Part shown: positions 13,006-21,477 of the stretch, one piece after another
Layout: each line of letters starts with the position of its first letter
Position numbering within the stretch: position 1 is the stretch's first letter
Source: Pseudomonadota bacterium
Lineage (GTDB): Bacteria; Chloroflexota; UBA6077; JAJPHF01
Direction of reading: 5' to 3'
Assembly (NCBI GenBank): GCA_021325365.1
Contig: JAJPHF010000087.1
Location: forward strand, 1-26,571
Length of the DNA stretch: 26,571 bases
Notes under the pieces: generated by a model
Told to the model about the DNA's origin: nothing
The model's database searches: none
What the model saw: only the letters and a program-made list of their open reading frames with translations
Made by a program: the position numbers and the translations under genes

Positions 13006-15078
13006 TCAGGTCACCGTGATTGTGGTGACGGAGGTCGCCGTATTCGGCGTTGTCGGATCGAAGGTGCTGCTTGTGACCGTCGCAGTGTTGCTCGCTTGCC
13101 CGAAGATCCCCGTGACATTGATCGTGACCGACGCCGTCGCCCCGTTCGCCAACGTCCCCAGGCTGCAGATCAGGGTACCACCCGCCGTGCCGACTACCGG
13201 CTGCGTAGGGCAACTGCCTAGGCTGGGCACTGCCGCAGCGAACTGCACCTCCACCGGGAGCACGTCTGTTATGGTCACGTTCTGCGCAGCATTCGGCCCG
13301 TTGTTGGTGACCGTGACCGTGTAGCTGAAGTTGGGATTGATGTCTACGAAAACGGTCGCCGGCCCCGTCTTGGAGATCGTCAGGTCAGCGACGGGAGTAG
13401 GCGTCAGCGTCGGCGTGAGGCTCGGCGTGGGCGTGGAGCTGGGCGTGGGGGTCAGGCTCGACGTCGCTGTGGGGCTGGGCGTCGGGGTGGCAGTCGCTGT
13501 CGTCGTGCCCGTCGCTGTTGCGGTTGCGGTCGCCGTCGGCGTGCCCGTCGGCGTTGCTGTGCCCGTCGGGGGCGGGGTGCTGGTCGGCGTTCCGGTCCGC
13601 GCTGGCGGGGGCGTCAACGCCCGCGTGGCCGTGCTCGTCGGGGTAGGCGCCGGGCCGGGGCCACCGACGAGGCCCGTGACGATGCCGGTCACGCTGGTCG
13701 CGATCGCGGTCCCGCCGGCTGGCACCGTGGCGGACAGCGTCCAGGTCTGGCTGCCCGTGACCACCCCGCTCCCCGACACCTGCCCGGTCACCGGACAGCC
13801 CTGGCCAATCCGGGTGGCGCAGGGCACACTGGGCTGCCCGCTGGTCCGCACCTGCGCCAGCGCCTGCGGCACCGTGAGCCCCGGTGCGAAGACCACGGAG
13901 ACCGTCGAGCCCAGGAGGGCGGTCCCGGTCGTTGTGCCCGTACACGAGACCGTGGCCTGACCGGGCGCCACCGCACTACACGGGATCGTCTCGAGTCCGG
14001 CCGTGGTGGAGAACACCGCGATCGCGAGCGTGGTCTGCGTTTGTGGGGCTTGTTGCGATGCCGCCACCAGGTTCGCGATGGTATTTAGAAAGGCGTTCTG
14101 CGCCGCGCCGGCCGCAGCGGCGAGGGCGGCCCCGGCCGCTTGCGCCGCGCCGGCTTGTGCCGCCTGACCCTGCGCGGCGGCCAGCGCCTGCGCCTGCTGC
14201 TGGGCCTGCTGCGCCTGGTCCTGCTGCATCTGCTCTTGCTGCGCCGTGGTCCCCGCCGGCACCACCGGCCCGGGTCCCTGGCCCTCCGTCGCCAGCGTCT
14301 CCTCGCCCCCACGGATCGTGCGGCAGGTGCCTACGCCCCCGTTGGGGGGCGCCGGCGTCGGGGTGCCCGGCGGGAGGGAGGCCACGCCGGGGCCGCCGCA
14401 CACATCGACCGGATTGGCGCCAGGCGGACTGGTCAGGTTCTGGAACAGGAAGCGCCGCGCCCCGTTCACCGCCGAGGGATGCTGCTCGGTCCGCAAGTCC
14501 GTGCCGCGCACGAACGCCGTCGCCGCTGGTGTCTCCACCTCGAACCGCGCCGCTGGGTCGACGAGCTGGACCACGCGGCTCACTGTCGTCCCCGCAGACT
14601 GGAGCAGACGGGTAACCACGTTGCCCTCGGACGTCCGCTCCAGCCGCTGGACCAGCAGGCCGGTGCTCGCCTCCACCTCCACGACCGTGCCCTCGAAGTA
14701 CACCAGGCGGGCGCTGGCCCCCGGCCCGGTGCGCACCCGATCGCCGGCGCGGACCTCTTGCCGCGTGGGCACGGACTGCCAATCGGTCGCGCCCGCCGGC
14801 GACCATTGCACCTCCGGCAGACGTGTCTCCAGCGTAGCCTGGTCGGCGGGTTCTTGCAGCAGGATGGAATGGAAGGGCGGTGTGCCTCCCAAGAGTGGCG
14901 CCGCTGCCTGCGAGCCCACGTCGTTGGTGCTCAAGGCTGGCCCATCGTCTTGTCGGTCGGCGGAGGTGGGCGCCGGAAACCACCCCGCCAGGGGGACGAA
15001 CAGCGTGAGAGCGATGCGCAAGCCAGCAACGACCCAGACTGGGAGGTCGGTTCGCCGGGAGCGGTAGCGCCTCTTCAC
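13006..15078 (-). CDS. Large exported surface protein with FecR and DUF11 domains
   Basis: About 690 residues from GTG 15078 (ggaagagaccgtcggct upstream; a longer frame to 15231 lacks a signal-like start). A signal/anchor segment LPVWVVAGLRIALTLFVPLA follows a basic start. A FecR-type domain lies at about 65-195: RAGDRVRTGPGASARLVYFE, then PAARFEVETPAATAFVRGTD. Next come a Gln/Ala-rich stretch (QEQMQQDQAQQAQQQAQALA and on), a Gly/Thr region with four cysteines, and a long Thr/Pro/Ser stalk. A final DUF11 (conserved repeat) domain of about 110 residues contains DLTISKTGPATVFVDI, YTVTVTNNGPNAAQNVTITD and SNTATVTSSTFDPT. FecR domains bind sugars or peptidoglycan and DUF11 domains are cell-surface adhesin-like. 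No PEP-CTERM tail or C-terminal TM segment is present, so anchoring, if any, is by the N-terminus. Confidence 0.85.
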   Translation of the reverse strand: MKRRYRSRRTDLPVWVVAGLRIALTLFVPLAGWFPAPTSADRQDDGPALSTNDVGSQAAAPLLGGTPPFHSILLQEPADQATLETRLPEVQWSPAGATDWQSVPTRQEVRAGDRVRTGPGASARLVYFEGTVVEVEASTGLLVQRLERTSEGNVVTRLLQSAGTTVSRVVQLVDPAARFEVETPAATAFVRGTDLRTEQHPSAVNGARRFLFQNLTSPPGANPVDVCGGPGVASLPPGTPTPAPPNGGVGTCRTIRGGEETLATEGQGPGPVVPAGTTAQQEQMQQDQAQQAQQQAQALAAAQGQAAQAGAAQAAGAALAAAAGAAQNAFLNTIANLVAASQQAPQTQTTLAIAVFSTTAGLETIPCSAVAPGQATVSCTGTTTGTALLGSTVSVVFAPGLTVPQALAQVRTSGQPSVPCATRIGQGCPVTGQVSGSGVVTGSQTWTLSATVPAGGTAIATSVTGIVTGLVGGPGPAPTPTSTATRALTPPPARTGTPTSTPPPTGTATPTGTPTATATATATGTTTATATPTPSPTATSSLTPTPSSTPTPSLTPTLTPTPVADLTISKTGPATVFVDINPNFSYTVTVTNNGPNAAQNVTITDVLPVEVQFAAAVPSLGSCPTQPVVGTAGGTLICSLGTLANGATASVTINVTGIFGQASNTATVTSSTFDPTTPNTATSVTTITVT

Positions 15079-15145
15079 AGCCGACGGTCTCTTCCGACGC
15101 GCTGGTACGCCCGGGCTGACCGGGCACGGGAGCGGCTGGCCAACA

Positions 15146-15190
15146 TGGTCGGCGTCGGCGCGGGCTCTCGCCGCCCGCCAACGCCGACCA
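15146..15190. repeat. Long inverted repeat upstream of the FecR/DUF11 gene
   Basis: TGGTCGGCGT (15146-15155) pairs perfectly with ACGCCGACCA (15181-15190), and further GC pairs (cgggc with gcccg) are possible inside the 25-nt interior. It lies 68-112 bp before the GTG start on the minus strand, so it would fall in the 5' leader or promoter. No T-run, so it is not a typical terminator. Confidence 0.45.
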
Positions 15191-15414
15191 GCTGGTGGCC
15201 TGCCCGCACGCGGCGTGGTCGACCACCACACTTGATCAAACGGCTGCCGCGACGCCGCGTTACAGCTTCAGGCGGAAGGCGTGGAACGGACCGAGCACAT
15301 GGCCGAGCGCACTGTGCGGCCAGTGGTGCTCGGGCGCACCGGACCGCGACGGATGGCGCTTGCGATACGCCACGGGGCTTGCCGTCGAGGCGGTACGGCA
15401 GGTGAGAGTCGGGG

Positions 15415-15648
15415 TTACTCAGGCGCATCCTCGCCGGGGAGCGGCACTGGTAGCGTACCGATCACCCGGGCAAACTCCGCAACGGTCGGCGGCTCGACCG
15501 CTAGGGCGGCCGCGAGCTGACGAACCACGCGGAAGCTCGGCCGCGTCCGTCCGGCTTCGATCGGGTAAACCGTGCTCGGGGCGACCCCGGCCCGCCGATA
15601 GAATCCCCGGGCGTGGTGTAAAAGGGAGCCCTTGACGGCGAAGGCCAC
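15415..15648 (-). pseudogene. XRE-family helix-turn-helix regulator truncated at its 5' end by an IS element
   Basis: The native part is 15415-15612. It encodes RAGVAPSTVYPIEAGRTRPS, then a second helix region (FRVVRQLAAALAVEPPTVAEF) ending at TAA 15415-15417. This is the second half of a Cro/C1-type HTH, in which the turn usually reads S-x-x-x-I-x-R-x-E-x-G-x-R-x-P; here Pro replaces the common Arg before IEAG. The first helices are missing. Upstream of base 15612 the frame runs into the left end of the IS256-family element and picks up an artificial start. The missing 5' part is not found on the other side of the element, so a deletion or rearrangement accompanied the insertion. Confidence 0.65.
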
Positions 15649-16974
15649 CGTGTGCTGTCCCAGGAGTTGCTGAGACGCCTGAAGGAAAGGAGCACACGAT
15701 GGCCGAGGAGAGGATGGCGCTTTCGGACGTGCTGCGCAAGGGCGAGGAGCCGGCCGAAGACCCGCTGCGCCAGATCGTGCGGTGGGCCGTCCAGGAGCTG
15801 ATGGAAGCCGAAGTGGCGGCGCAGATCGGAGCCGGGCGGTACGAGCGGAGCGCGGAGCGGAGCGCGCAGCGCAACGGCTAGCGCTCCCGCCTCTGGGACA
15901 CGCGGGTGGGCTCGCTGGCGCTGCCGATCCCGAAGCGGCGGCAAGGGAGCGACTTCCCCAGCTGGCTGGAACCGCGGCGGCGGGCGGAGCAAGCGTTGGT
16001 GGTGGTGATCGCCGAGGCCCACGTGCCGGGCGTGAGCACGCGCAAGGTGGACGCGCTGGTCCAGGCTCTGGGCATCGCCGGCATCGCCAAGAGCGAAGTG
16101 AGCCGGCTGGCGGCGTCGCTGGACGAGCAGGTGGAGGCGTTCCGGACGCGGCGGTTGGAGGCGAGCTACCCGTATGTGTGGGTGGATGCCCGCTACGAGC
16201 CCGTGCGCGAAGACGGCCGGGTCGTCTCGATGGCGGTGCGCGTCGCCTACGGCGTCCGGGCGGATGGGGTACGGGAAGTGCTCGGGATGGACGTGGGCCT
16301 GAGCGAAGACGTGGCGTTGTGGCGCGCGTTCTTCCAGGGGCTGGTAGGCCGCGGCCTCCGGGGCGTCCAGCGCGGGATCTCGGACGCGCACCCCGGCCTC
16401 AAGCAGGCGATCCGGGAAGTGTTCGTGGGGGCCGCTTGGCGACGCTGCCGCGTCCCCTTCATGCGCAATCTCTGGGCGCGGGTGCCCAAGACCGCCGCGG
16501 CGCTGGTCGCCGCCACGGTGCGGACGATCTTCCAGCAGCCCGAGCGGACCAGCGCTCAGCGCCAGTGGCGGGAGGTCTGCAAGACGCTGCAGGCGCGGTT
16601 CCCGCAGGCGGTGGCACGGCTGGAGGAGGCCGAAGAAGAGAGCTTCACCTTCTACGACTTCCCGGCCGAGCATCGGCGCCAGATCTACAGCACGAACCCC
16701 TTGGAGCGGCTCAACAAGGAGCTGAAGCGGCGCAGCGCGGTGGTCGGCCTCTTTCCCAACCGGGCGGCGATGATCCGGCTGCTCGGGGCGTTGCTCGCGG
16801 AGCAGAACGACGAGTGGCTGGTGGGGCGGCACTATTTCAGCGAGACGTCCATGCACAAGCTGCTCCACCCACCGCCGGGCACGCCGCTCCCGATGGCGCT
16901 GGAGGCGTCGGCGAGCTAACCAACAACACCGGACAACCAACAAACCGGCAAGCCACGGTGGCCCTTTACACCAC
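15613..16974 (+). mobile_element. IS256-family insertion sequence (about 1.36 kb)
   Basis: The ends share an imperfect terminal inverted repeat: GTGGTGTAAAAGGG at 15613-15626 and, on the other strand, GTGGTGTAAAGGG ending at 16974. Both ends then share a GCCACCGTG block further in. The TGTAAA core is typical of IS256-family tips. The element holds one transposase gene in plus orientation. No 8-9 bp target duplication is visible (flanks ccccgggc and ttgacggg differ), so the copy has been rearranged or its exact tips lie a few bases further out. Confidence 0.75.
15699..16919 (+). pseudogene. IS256-family (mutator-type) transposase interrupted by an in-frame amber codon
   Basis: The ATG at 15699 follows gaaaggagc. 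The frame gives MAEERMALSDVL to QRNG, then TAG at 15879-15881, then RSRLWDTRVGSLALPIPKRR onward in the same frame to TAA 16917-16919: 406 residues with one stop at codon 61. The family has R-N-G-Y here, so TAC to TAG is a one-base change. The DDE residues are all present: Asp in YVWVDARYEPV, Asp in ISDAHPGLKQAI and Glu in NPLERLNKELKRR. The rest is undamaged, so inactivation is recent, or the stop is sometimes read through. A GTG at 15906 could restart translation of the catalytic part. Confidence 0.88.
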
Positions 16975-16990
16975 TTGACGGGACGCTATC
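16973..16990 (+). repeat. 18-bp inverted repeat, left copy
   Basis: ACTTGACGGGACGCTATC. A perfect inverted copy is at 19985-20002. The left copy overlaps the last two bases of the IS256-family element. Confidence 0.7.
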
Positions 16991-16995
16991 CCGAG

Positions 16996-17136
16996 GTGAC
17001 AGTGGGCCGCGAGCGGGCACATGCCGACTTCATCGGCCACGGCCAGGGCCTAGCGATGGTAATGCTCGGCCTGCCGCGCATCGGGTGGGTCGCTCTGCGC
17101 CACTATTTCACCGAGGAGGTGGAGCGCCCCCCATGA
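16996..17136 (+). pseudogene. C-terminal fragment of an unidentified protein
   Basis: From GTG 16996, and in the same open frame upstream to the IS end, a protein-like stretch reads VGRERAHADFIGHGQG, then LAMVMLGLPRIGWVALRHYF and TEEVERPP, with a TGA at 17134-17136. No start or ribosome site is convincing and the frame runs straight out of the IS, so this is likely the 3' remainder of a gene cut by the rearrangement at 16974. No family recognised. Confidence 0.35.
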
Positions 17137-17435
17137 CCGCGTTTAGGTATTGGCCTCGGGGGGCCGCTGCCAACGCATGCTTGCTCGGCTGCCGCCCGGC
17201 CATCCTCACTGCTCCGTTGGTAGGCTCTGTTGTACGGCAACGATCCTGCCCCGGGTAGCCGGAGTTTTGAGGCAATGCGAGAGGTTGCGGCTGCGTGCCT
17301 AGTTGGCGTAACATTGGCAACCCCCAGATGGATGGTACCGACCAGCTCTGGGGCTCGGCTTCCAACGCATGATTGCCGCCAGAGGGAGTCCCGGCGAACA
17401 GCCACGGCGCTTATATGGTGGCGCGGAGCCCTGCG
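17137..17435. other. Intergenic region before the DUF4388 gene
   Basis: 299 bp with more mixed base composition than the first 12 kb. No supported gene, and no clear -35/-10 pair. The phrase ccaacgcatg(c/a)ttg occurs twice (about 17171 and 17362). It presumably holds the promoter of the gene at 17436. Confidence 0.35.
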
Positions 17436-18947
17436 ATGAGCGCGTTGCCTGACGTGCTAGCGGGCATCGATCTGGATGTCGTCGTACGCGTGGTCGTCGG
17501 ACTGCGGTTGAGCGGCCGCTTGTGCGTCCAGCGCGACGGGTGGACGGGCAGTGTGTCCTTCGACCACGGGCAGATCATCGCGGCCGAGTTCGAGACGGAG
17601 CAGGGCTGGTCGGCTCTTGAAGCCATTCTGGTTACGCTAGCCGACGGGCAGTGTACGTTCAGCCACCAGGCGATTGCCACAGACGGCAGTCTTCCCGAGC
17701 CGCCGGAGAGCCTTGAGGCGCAGCTCGACCGAGCCGCCCGCCGACGGGCGCGACTGGCGAGCGCAGGGCCCTCGCTCAGCGCGGTCCCGCAGCTGCACCC
17801 GCTTGAGGGCGCCCGGCAATCCGGCGGAGAGGTCACCTTGCCTTGCAGTGCGCTCACTACCCTCATGGCCATCGATGGGCAGCGTACTGTTGGGCAACTC
17901 GGCTTAGCCGGTGGGCTGGTGCGGACGCTGGAAAATTTGGCTACCCTGGTGGACCTCGGTCTAGTCGTAATCGCGGAGCCCGCTCGCTCGGCGGTGCCGT
18001 CCGACAGTGCAAGCCCATCGGGGTATGGGCCAGGTCCCGGACCTCAGCCGGCGGGAACGGGGGACCCGACACTCTCAGCCGGGCGGGCGCCGCAAGCACG
18101 CGGTCCCCTCGCCGCCTGGGCGCGCCCGCTTTATCACGGCGCCGCGTGGCTACGGACCCAAATACATGCAACCGCGCCCCAGGTGCGTTGGCTCGCGTCG
18201 GTCGTTGTTGCCACCGCGATCGTGATCGGCTTGGCCGGCGCCTTCCAGGCAGTCGTGGGGCAAACCGCCGAGTCTTCGGCGTCTCCCGGGCCGGACGTAA
18301 CCTTCGGCGGAGCATCAGGCGAGTCGCCCCCGCCCGCAGTGGCCACTCCCGGGGCGCCGCCGCGTGTTCTCTTAGACGAGCAATTTGCCAGCAGTCCCGC
18401 CAATTGGCTCAACAATCCGCAATCCACCGCGTGGTTGGCCGATGGCGCCTACCACCTCTTGGCGCGGGTGCCCGGGCAGTTCGTTGCCGTGGCCGCACCG
18501 GTCACCCCGACGGCGGGCGACATCGCCGTGTCTGCCAGTCTGCGGAAGGTCGGGGGGCCGCCCGGCGGTGGATACGGCATCATCCTGCGAGACCAGGGCC
18601 CCGGCCCGCGCGACGGTGTCAACCAACAGGGGACCTTCTACGTGCTGCTGGTGAACGATCGTGGTGAAATCGGGATCTCCCGGCGCGCGGGTGATCACTG
18701 GGAGGATCTCCTGCCCTGGCAACCCTCCAGTGCGGTGCACCCGGGGAATGCCGCGAACCAACTCCTCGCACTGGCGACAGGCGAGTATCTGGGGTTCGCG
18801 GTCAACGGGGTTGCCGTCGCCATGCAGCACGACGCGGCGCTGAGCGGCGGGGCGGTTGGACTGTATGTCGGTGGTGACGGCACTGAAGTCACGGTGGAGC
18901 GGTTTCGAGTGGAAGAGCCGCTCTCGAATCTCGGCGGCGACCGCTAA
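17436..18947 (+). CDS. DUF4388 (PATAN)-domain membrane protein with extracytoplasmic beta-sandwich-like domain
   Basis: 503 residues from ATG 17436 (cggagccctgcg upstream; in-frame ATG 17415 also possible). The N-terminal DUF4388 domain spans about residues 5-75: VVVGLRLSGRLCVQRDGWTG, SVSFDHGQIIAAEFE, GWSALEAILVTLADGQCTF. It is followed by a second module with LTTLMAIDGQRTVGQLGL (about 145-175) of the kind paired with PATAN domains. After a Gly/Pro linker comes one transmembrane helix (WLASVVVATAIVIGLAGAFQAVV, about 250-272). The C-terminal 180 residues outside the membrane resemble a concanavalin-like sandwich: LLDEQFASSPANWLNN, GGGYGIILRDQGPG, YVLLVNDRGEIGI and GGAVGLYVGGDG. PATAN proteins act in signalling or surface behaviour in many bacteria. 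An outside-in sensor role is inferred from the architecture only. Confidence 0.75.
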   Translation: MSALPDVLAGIDLDVVVRVVVGLRLSGRLCVQRDGWTGSVSFDHGQIIAAEFETEQGWSALEAILVTLADGQCTFSHQAIATDGSLPEPPESLEAQLDRAARRRARLASAGPSLSAVPQLHPLEGARQSGGEVTLPCSALTTLMAIDGQRTVGQLGLAGGLVRTLENLATLVDLGLVVIAEPARSAVPSDSASPSGYGPGPGPQPAGTGDPTLSAGRAPQARGPLAAWARPLYHGAAWLRTQIHATAPQVRWLASVVVATAIVIGLAGAFQAVVGQTAESSASPGPDVTFGGASGESPPPAVATPGAPPRVLLDEQFASSPANWLNNPQSTAWLADGAYHLLARVPGQFVAVAAPVTPTAGDIAVSASLRKVGGPPGGGYGIILRDQGPGPRDGVNQQGTFYVLLVNDRGEIGISRRAGDHWEDLLPWQPSSAVHPGNAANQLLALATGEYLGFAVNGVAVAMQHDAALSGGAVGLYVGGDGTEVTVERFRVEEPLSNLGGDR

Positions 18948-19033
18948 CTGGATACGCTGAGGGCAAGAAGGCGCCCGCCGCGGCCCCCTCCAGAATGCTG
19001 CCTCGTGCCCTGGCTATGCTAGAGGCTTCTCCA

Positions 19034-19699
19034 CTAGACCGAGAGCCTGGGCGAGCGCACCGGCTCCTCGCGGCGCCCTGCCTTGGCCCGCCCCACCCGG
19101 CGACGGCGCAGCTCCCGCGCGGCCACGAGAGCGCCAACCACCAGCAGACCAGTCCCCAGCAGGGCGGAGCTCTCCGCTTCCGGCACCACAGGCACCGGAG
19201 TGACGGTTGCCGCCACCCCCGGAGCCCCCGTTGGCGAGATGGGAGTGGCGGCGGGACCTGTTGTCCCCGCAGGGGTCGCAGCAAGGACGGCGGTTGCCGT
19301 CGGGACCGTGGTCGGGGTGGACGGTGCTTGAGCGACTGTGATGGGACCGGCGGTGCTACACGCGGAGCGGCCTGGTCCGAAATCGACAAGGATGGCAGCC
19401 TGGTCGGGTCGCGCGCCGCTTGGAACGGTCACCGTAAGCTGAGCATTGCCGCTGTTGTCCGTCGCACCTTGAGCGACCAGGCTACTGGTCGGGCCGTTCC
19501 GAAGCAGCACCAGGAACGGAGCATCCACACACTGGGGGCTCCCAGCACCGCTATATGTCACATTGATCTGTCCAGCGGCCGATCCTGCCGTGGGACTCGC
19601 GGTCACGCTTTGTGCATGCACCCTGACGGTGGGCAGCGCGCTTAGACCCAGGAGGATCAATACTACTGCTCGTAACCCGTACCTAAAGCTCGGACGCAT
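19034..19699 (-). CDS. Exported protein with Thr/Pro linker and PEP-CTERM-like tail
   Basis: 221 residues. The ATG at 19699 follows cgttgaggaggcgagt on the minus strand. The signal peptide (AVVLILLGLSALPTVRVHAQ) is cleaved near residue 30. A beta-rich domain of about 95 residues follows (SVTASPTAGSAAGQINVTYS; two cysteines, QCVDAPFLVLLRNG and GRSACSTAG), of the kind seen in small Ig-like surface domains. Next is a Thr/Pro/Ala linker and then VPEAESSALLGTGLLVVGAL with a cluster ELRRRRVGRAKAGRR. PEA-motif, hydrophobic helix and Arg cluster repeat the design of the CHRD protein at 7874-8968, so both are probably processed by the same sorting enzyme. It is convergent with the DUF4388 gene (86-bp gap). 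Confidence 0.75.
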   Translation of the reverse strand: MRPSFRYGLRAVVLILLGLSALPTVRVHAQSVTASPTAGSAAGQINVTYSGAGSPQCVDAPFLVLLRNGPTSSLVAQGATDNSGNAQLTVTVPSGARPDQAAILVDFGPGRSACSTAGPITVAQAPSTPTTVPTATAVLAATPAGTTGPAATPISPTGAPGVAATVTPVPVVPEAESSALLGTGLLVVGALVAARELRRRRVGRAKAGRREEPVRSPRLSV

Positions 19700-20430
19700 A
19701 CTCGCCTCCTCAACGTGCTATTCCGGTGAGTCGCGGGGCATGTCTGCGTCATTCGAGGCGCCGGAGTGGGTGGATCAAGCATGGCACCGACCGCCAAGGC
19801 TGTCAAGCCCGCGTGCCAGAACCACCTGGAGTGAGCTTGGTTGCACGGCCCCTGCCATGAGACAGTACCGCACCTCAGCGTCGCTGTAGCAAGTCCCGAG
19901 TAGGAGACTCGGCCCAGCGATTGAAAGGCGTTTCCCGACTAGACAGCGCTAGCGGGATAGTGCTCCGCTGCATGCGCGAACCTAGATAGCGTCCCGTCAA
20001 GTATGCCGTTGTCAATTTCGACCGCTACTCCCCGGCCCGCCGCGTGCCCGTCGCTCAGCTTCAGCCCGCGCCGTGAGCGGTGCCCCTCCCCCTATGGGGC
20101 CGCCGCATGTGGGCACGGATGGGGCCCCGATCAGGTCCCCAGGCGACCGATTTCCACGCCAATTCCTCTCTATACGTTACGGAACGGGTCAGTCCCAATC
20201 GGCGCGGCCGCCTTGGGATGAGACGTTGATTCGTGTGACGGGCTTTTGAGAGGGGGCGATGAAACGCGCCACCGTGGGTCGGGAGCGCCGCGGGGAGTCT
20301 CGGGAAACCTACTCCAAGCACTCTGTCGTTGCTCCGGTCCAGTCCCTGAGTGCGTTAAGCCCTGGCCTAGAATCTGCAATACTGCCCGCCGAGACCAGGC
20401 GGTCTGCCTAAGAAGCGTCCTGGAGGACGT
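19700..20430. other. 731-bp intergenic region upstream of sodC
   Basis: Several short open frames occur on both strands, none with ribosome site plus family-like sequence. It contains the right copy of the 18-bp inverted repeat (19985-20002). A TAGAAT hexamer at 20368-20373 (five of six to the -10 consensus) is followed by gcaatact and lies 58 bp before the sodC start, but no good -35 precedes it. The part from 19700 to 19984 may be debris of an element whose end is the 18-bp repeat. Confidence 0.4.
19985..20002 (-). repeat. 18-bp inverted repeat, right copy
   Basis: GATAGCGTCCCGTCAAGT is the exact reverse complement of 16973-16990. Sequence similarity stops immediately on both sides. Confidence 0.7.
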
Positions 20431-21018
20431 ATGGGGTCCGGGGCTTCGCGTGGTGTTAGCAGCGCCGCGCTGACATTCCGCGCGCTGCTCGGTGGGGCGT
20501 CGCTGCTCCTCGGTATGTACTCGGTGGCTTTCGCACAACCCGCCACGCAAGGTGGTGCGCCGACCGCCGATATCTATGATGCGAACGGACAGATGGTGGG
20601 GACCGCCACTCTGACTGAGGATGCCAACGGAGTCACGCTCGCAGTGCAGGGCAGTGGAATGCCGCTGGGGGAGCACGGGATTCACTTCCACGAGATCGGG
20701 CGCTGCGATCCTCCAAACTTCGCCACCGCCGGCGAACACTTTAACCCGACCGGGATGGAGCATGGGCTGCAGAATCCGCGGGGGCCGCATGCGGGAGATC
20801 TGCCCAACCTAACGGTGGGGACGGATGGAACGACCAGCTACACTACTACCACCACGACCGTCACGCCGGCGCCTGGCGCTCCAAACTCGCTGCAGTGGCC
20901 CAACGGGACGGCCCTGGTGATCCATAGCAACGCCGATGACGAGAAGACCAATCCGGCGGGCAATACAGATGGTCGGATCGCTTGTGCGGTCATCGCGCCA
21001 CCGCAGCCGGGGCCATGA
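20431..21018 (+). CDS. sodC: Cu/Zn superoxide dismutase, exported
   Basis: 195 residues. The ATG at 20431 follows ctggaggacgt. A signal peptide (FRALLGGASLLLGMYSVAFA) precedes QPATQGG, so the enzyme acts outside the membrane, converting superoxide to H2O2 and O2. The metal ligands are all visible: GIHFHEIGRC (two Cu His and the disulfide Cys), GEHFNPTGMEHG (bridging and Zn His), GPHAGDLPNL (Zn His and Asp), ALVIHSNADDEKTNPAGNT (last Cu His) and RIACAVI (second disulfide Cys). A threonine-rich loop (TSYTTTTTTVTP) lies before the last ligand. The length is normal for bacterial SodC. A strong hairpin terminator lies at 21230-21261. The H2O2 it makes could be removed by the peroxiredoxin at 1507, though the two genes are far apart. 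Confidence 0.95.
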   Translation: MGSGASRGVSSAALTFRALLGGASLLLGMYSVAFAQPATQGGAPTADIYDANGQMVGTATLTEDANGVTLAVQGSGMPLGEHGIHFHEIGRCDPPNFATAGEHFNPTGMEHGLQNPRGPHAGDLPNLTVGTDGTTSYTTTTTTVTPAPGAPNSLQWPNGTALVIHSNADDEKTNPAGNTDGRIACAVIAPPQPGP

Positions 21019-21229
21019 AGTAGTAGGGCCGCCGGCGAGTGCTGCGAGCGGGCCTTGCCCTAGCATGACCCCGTGAAGCTCATCCACTACTGTGAGGTGA
21101 AGCCGAACTCGCACACCACCGCGTGGAGCCACACTCGTCTTCCTGCCCAGCGGCGAGGAGCGACCTGAGGGTCCACGACATCCGGGACGAGCCGACGCAG
21201 ACTTGCCGCTAGTCCTCGTTGTTCTTTAG
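21019..21229. other. sodC 3' flank with a decayed short reading frame
   Basis: A GTG at 21073 opens a short protein-like stretch (VKLIHYCEVKPNSHTTAW), which then loses sense. A further family-like phrase (LRVHDIRDEPTQTCR) ends at TAG 21212 in another frame. This may be a small gene with a frameshift, or chance. No family recognised. Confidence 0.25.
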
Positions 21230-21261
21230 CAGGCGAGCGCGGTAACCGCCGCGCTCGCCTG
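21230..21261. terminator. Bidirectional rho-independent terminator
   Basis: A perfect 13-bp stem, CAGGCGAGCGCGG (21230-21242) with CCGCGCTCGCCTG (21249-21261), has a 6-nt loop and is followed by ttgcttagtttc. The upstream flank (ttgttcttt) is also T-rich. It lies between convergent sodC and the minus-strand gene ending at 21478. Confidence 0.8.
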
Positions 21262-21477
21262 TTGCTTAGTTTCTCGCCCGAGTGTAGGCGGCGCAGGCCG
21301 GGCAGCGCAGCCGACTAGCCAGTGCTGCGCAGGCAGGCAACTGCATCCGATGCGTCAATCAGGAGGGACTCCTCGGTTGTCGAGGCGAGCTCCTTTTGGA
21401 GGCGCGACACTACAAGCCCGTACACCCCGAAGGAAGGGGGGCGCCACGGATCGAATCGTGCGGCGCCTACTTGGTCG

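Noticed and set aside
13976..15405. Long open frames in other frames over the FecR/DUF11 gene (421 aa plus, 417 aa minus)
   Set aside because: Low-complexity GC-rich shadow frames without signal or domain. The frame with FecR and DUF11 motifs is the coding one.
15879..15881. TAG decoded as pyrrolysine in the transposase
   Set aside because: Many clear genes here end in TAG (for example at 1187, 4219, 8968 and 12278), so TAG is an ordinary stop. No pyl genes seen.
15501..16943. 480-codon minus-strand frame across the IS256 transposase
   Set aside because: Antisense to a clear DDE transposase, His/Arg/Pro-rich, typical shadow.
21440..21470. Sequence near 21449 resembling a tRNA T-arm (gatcgaatc)
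   Set aside because: No acceptor stem, anticodon arm or D-arm can be built around it.
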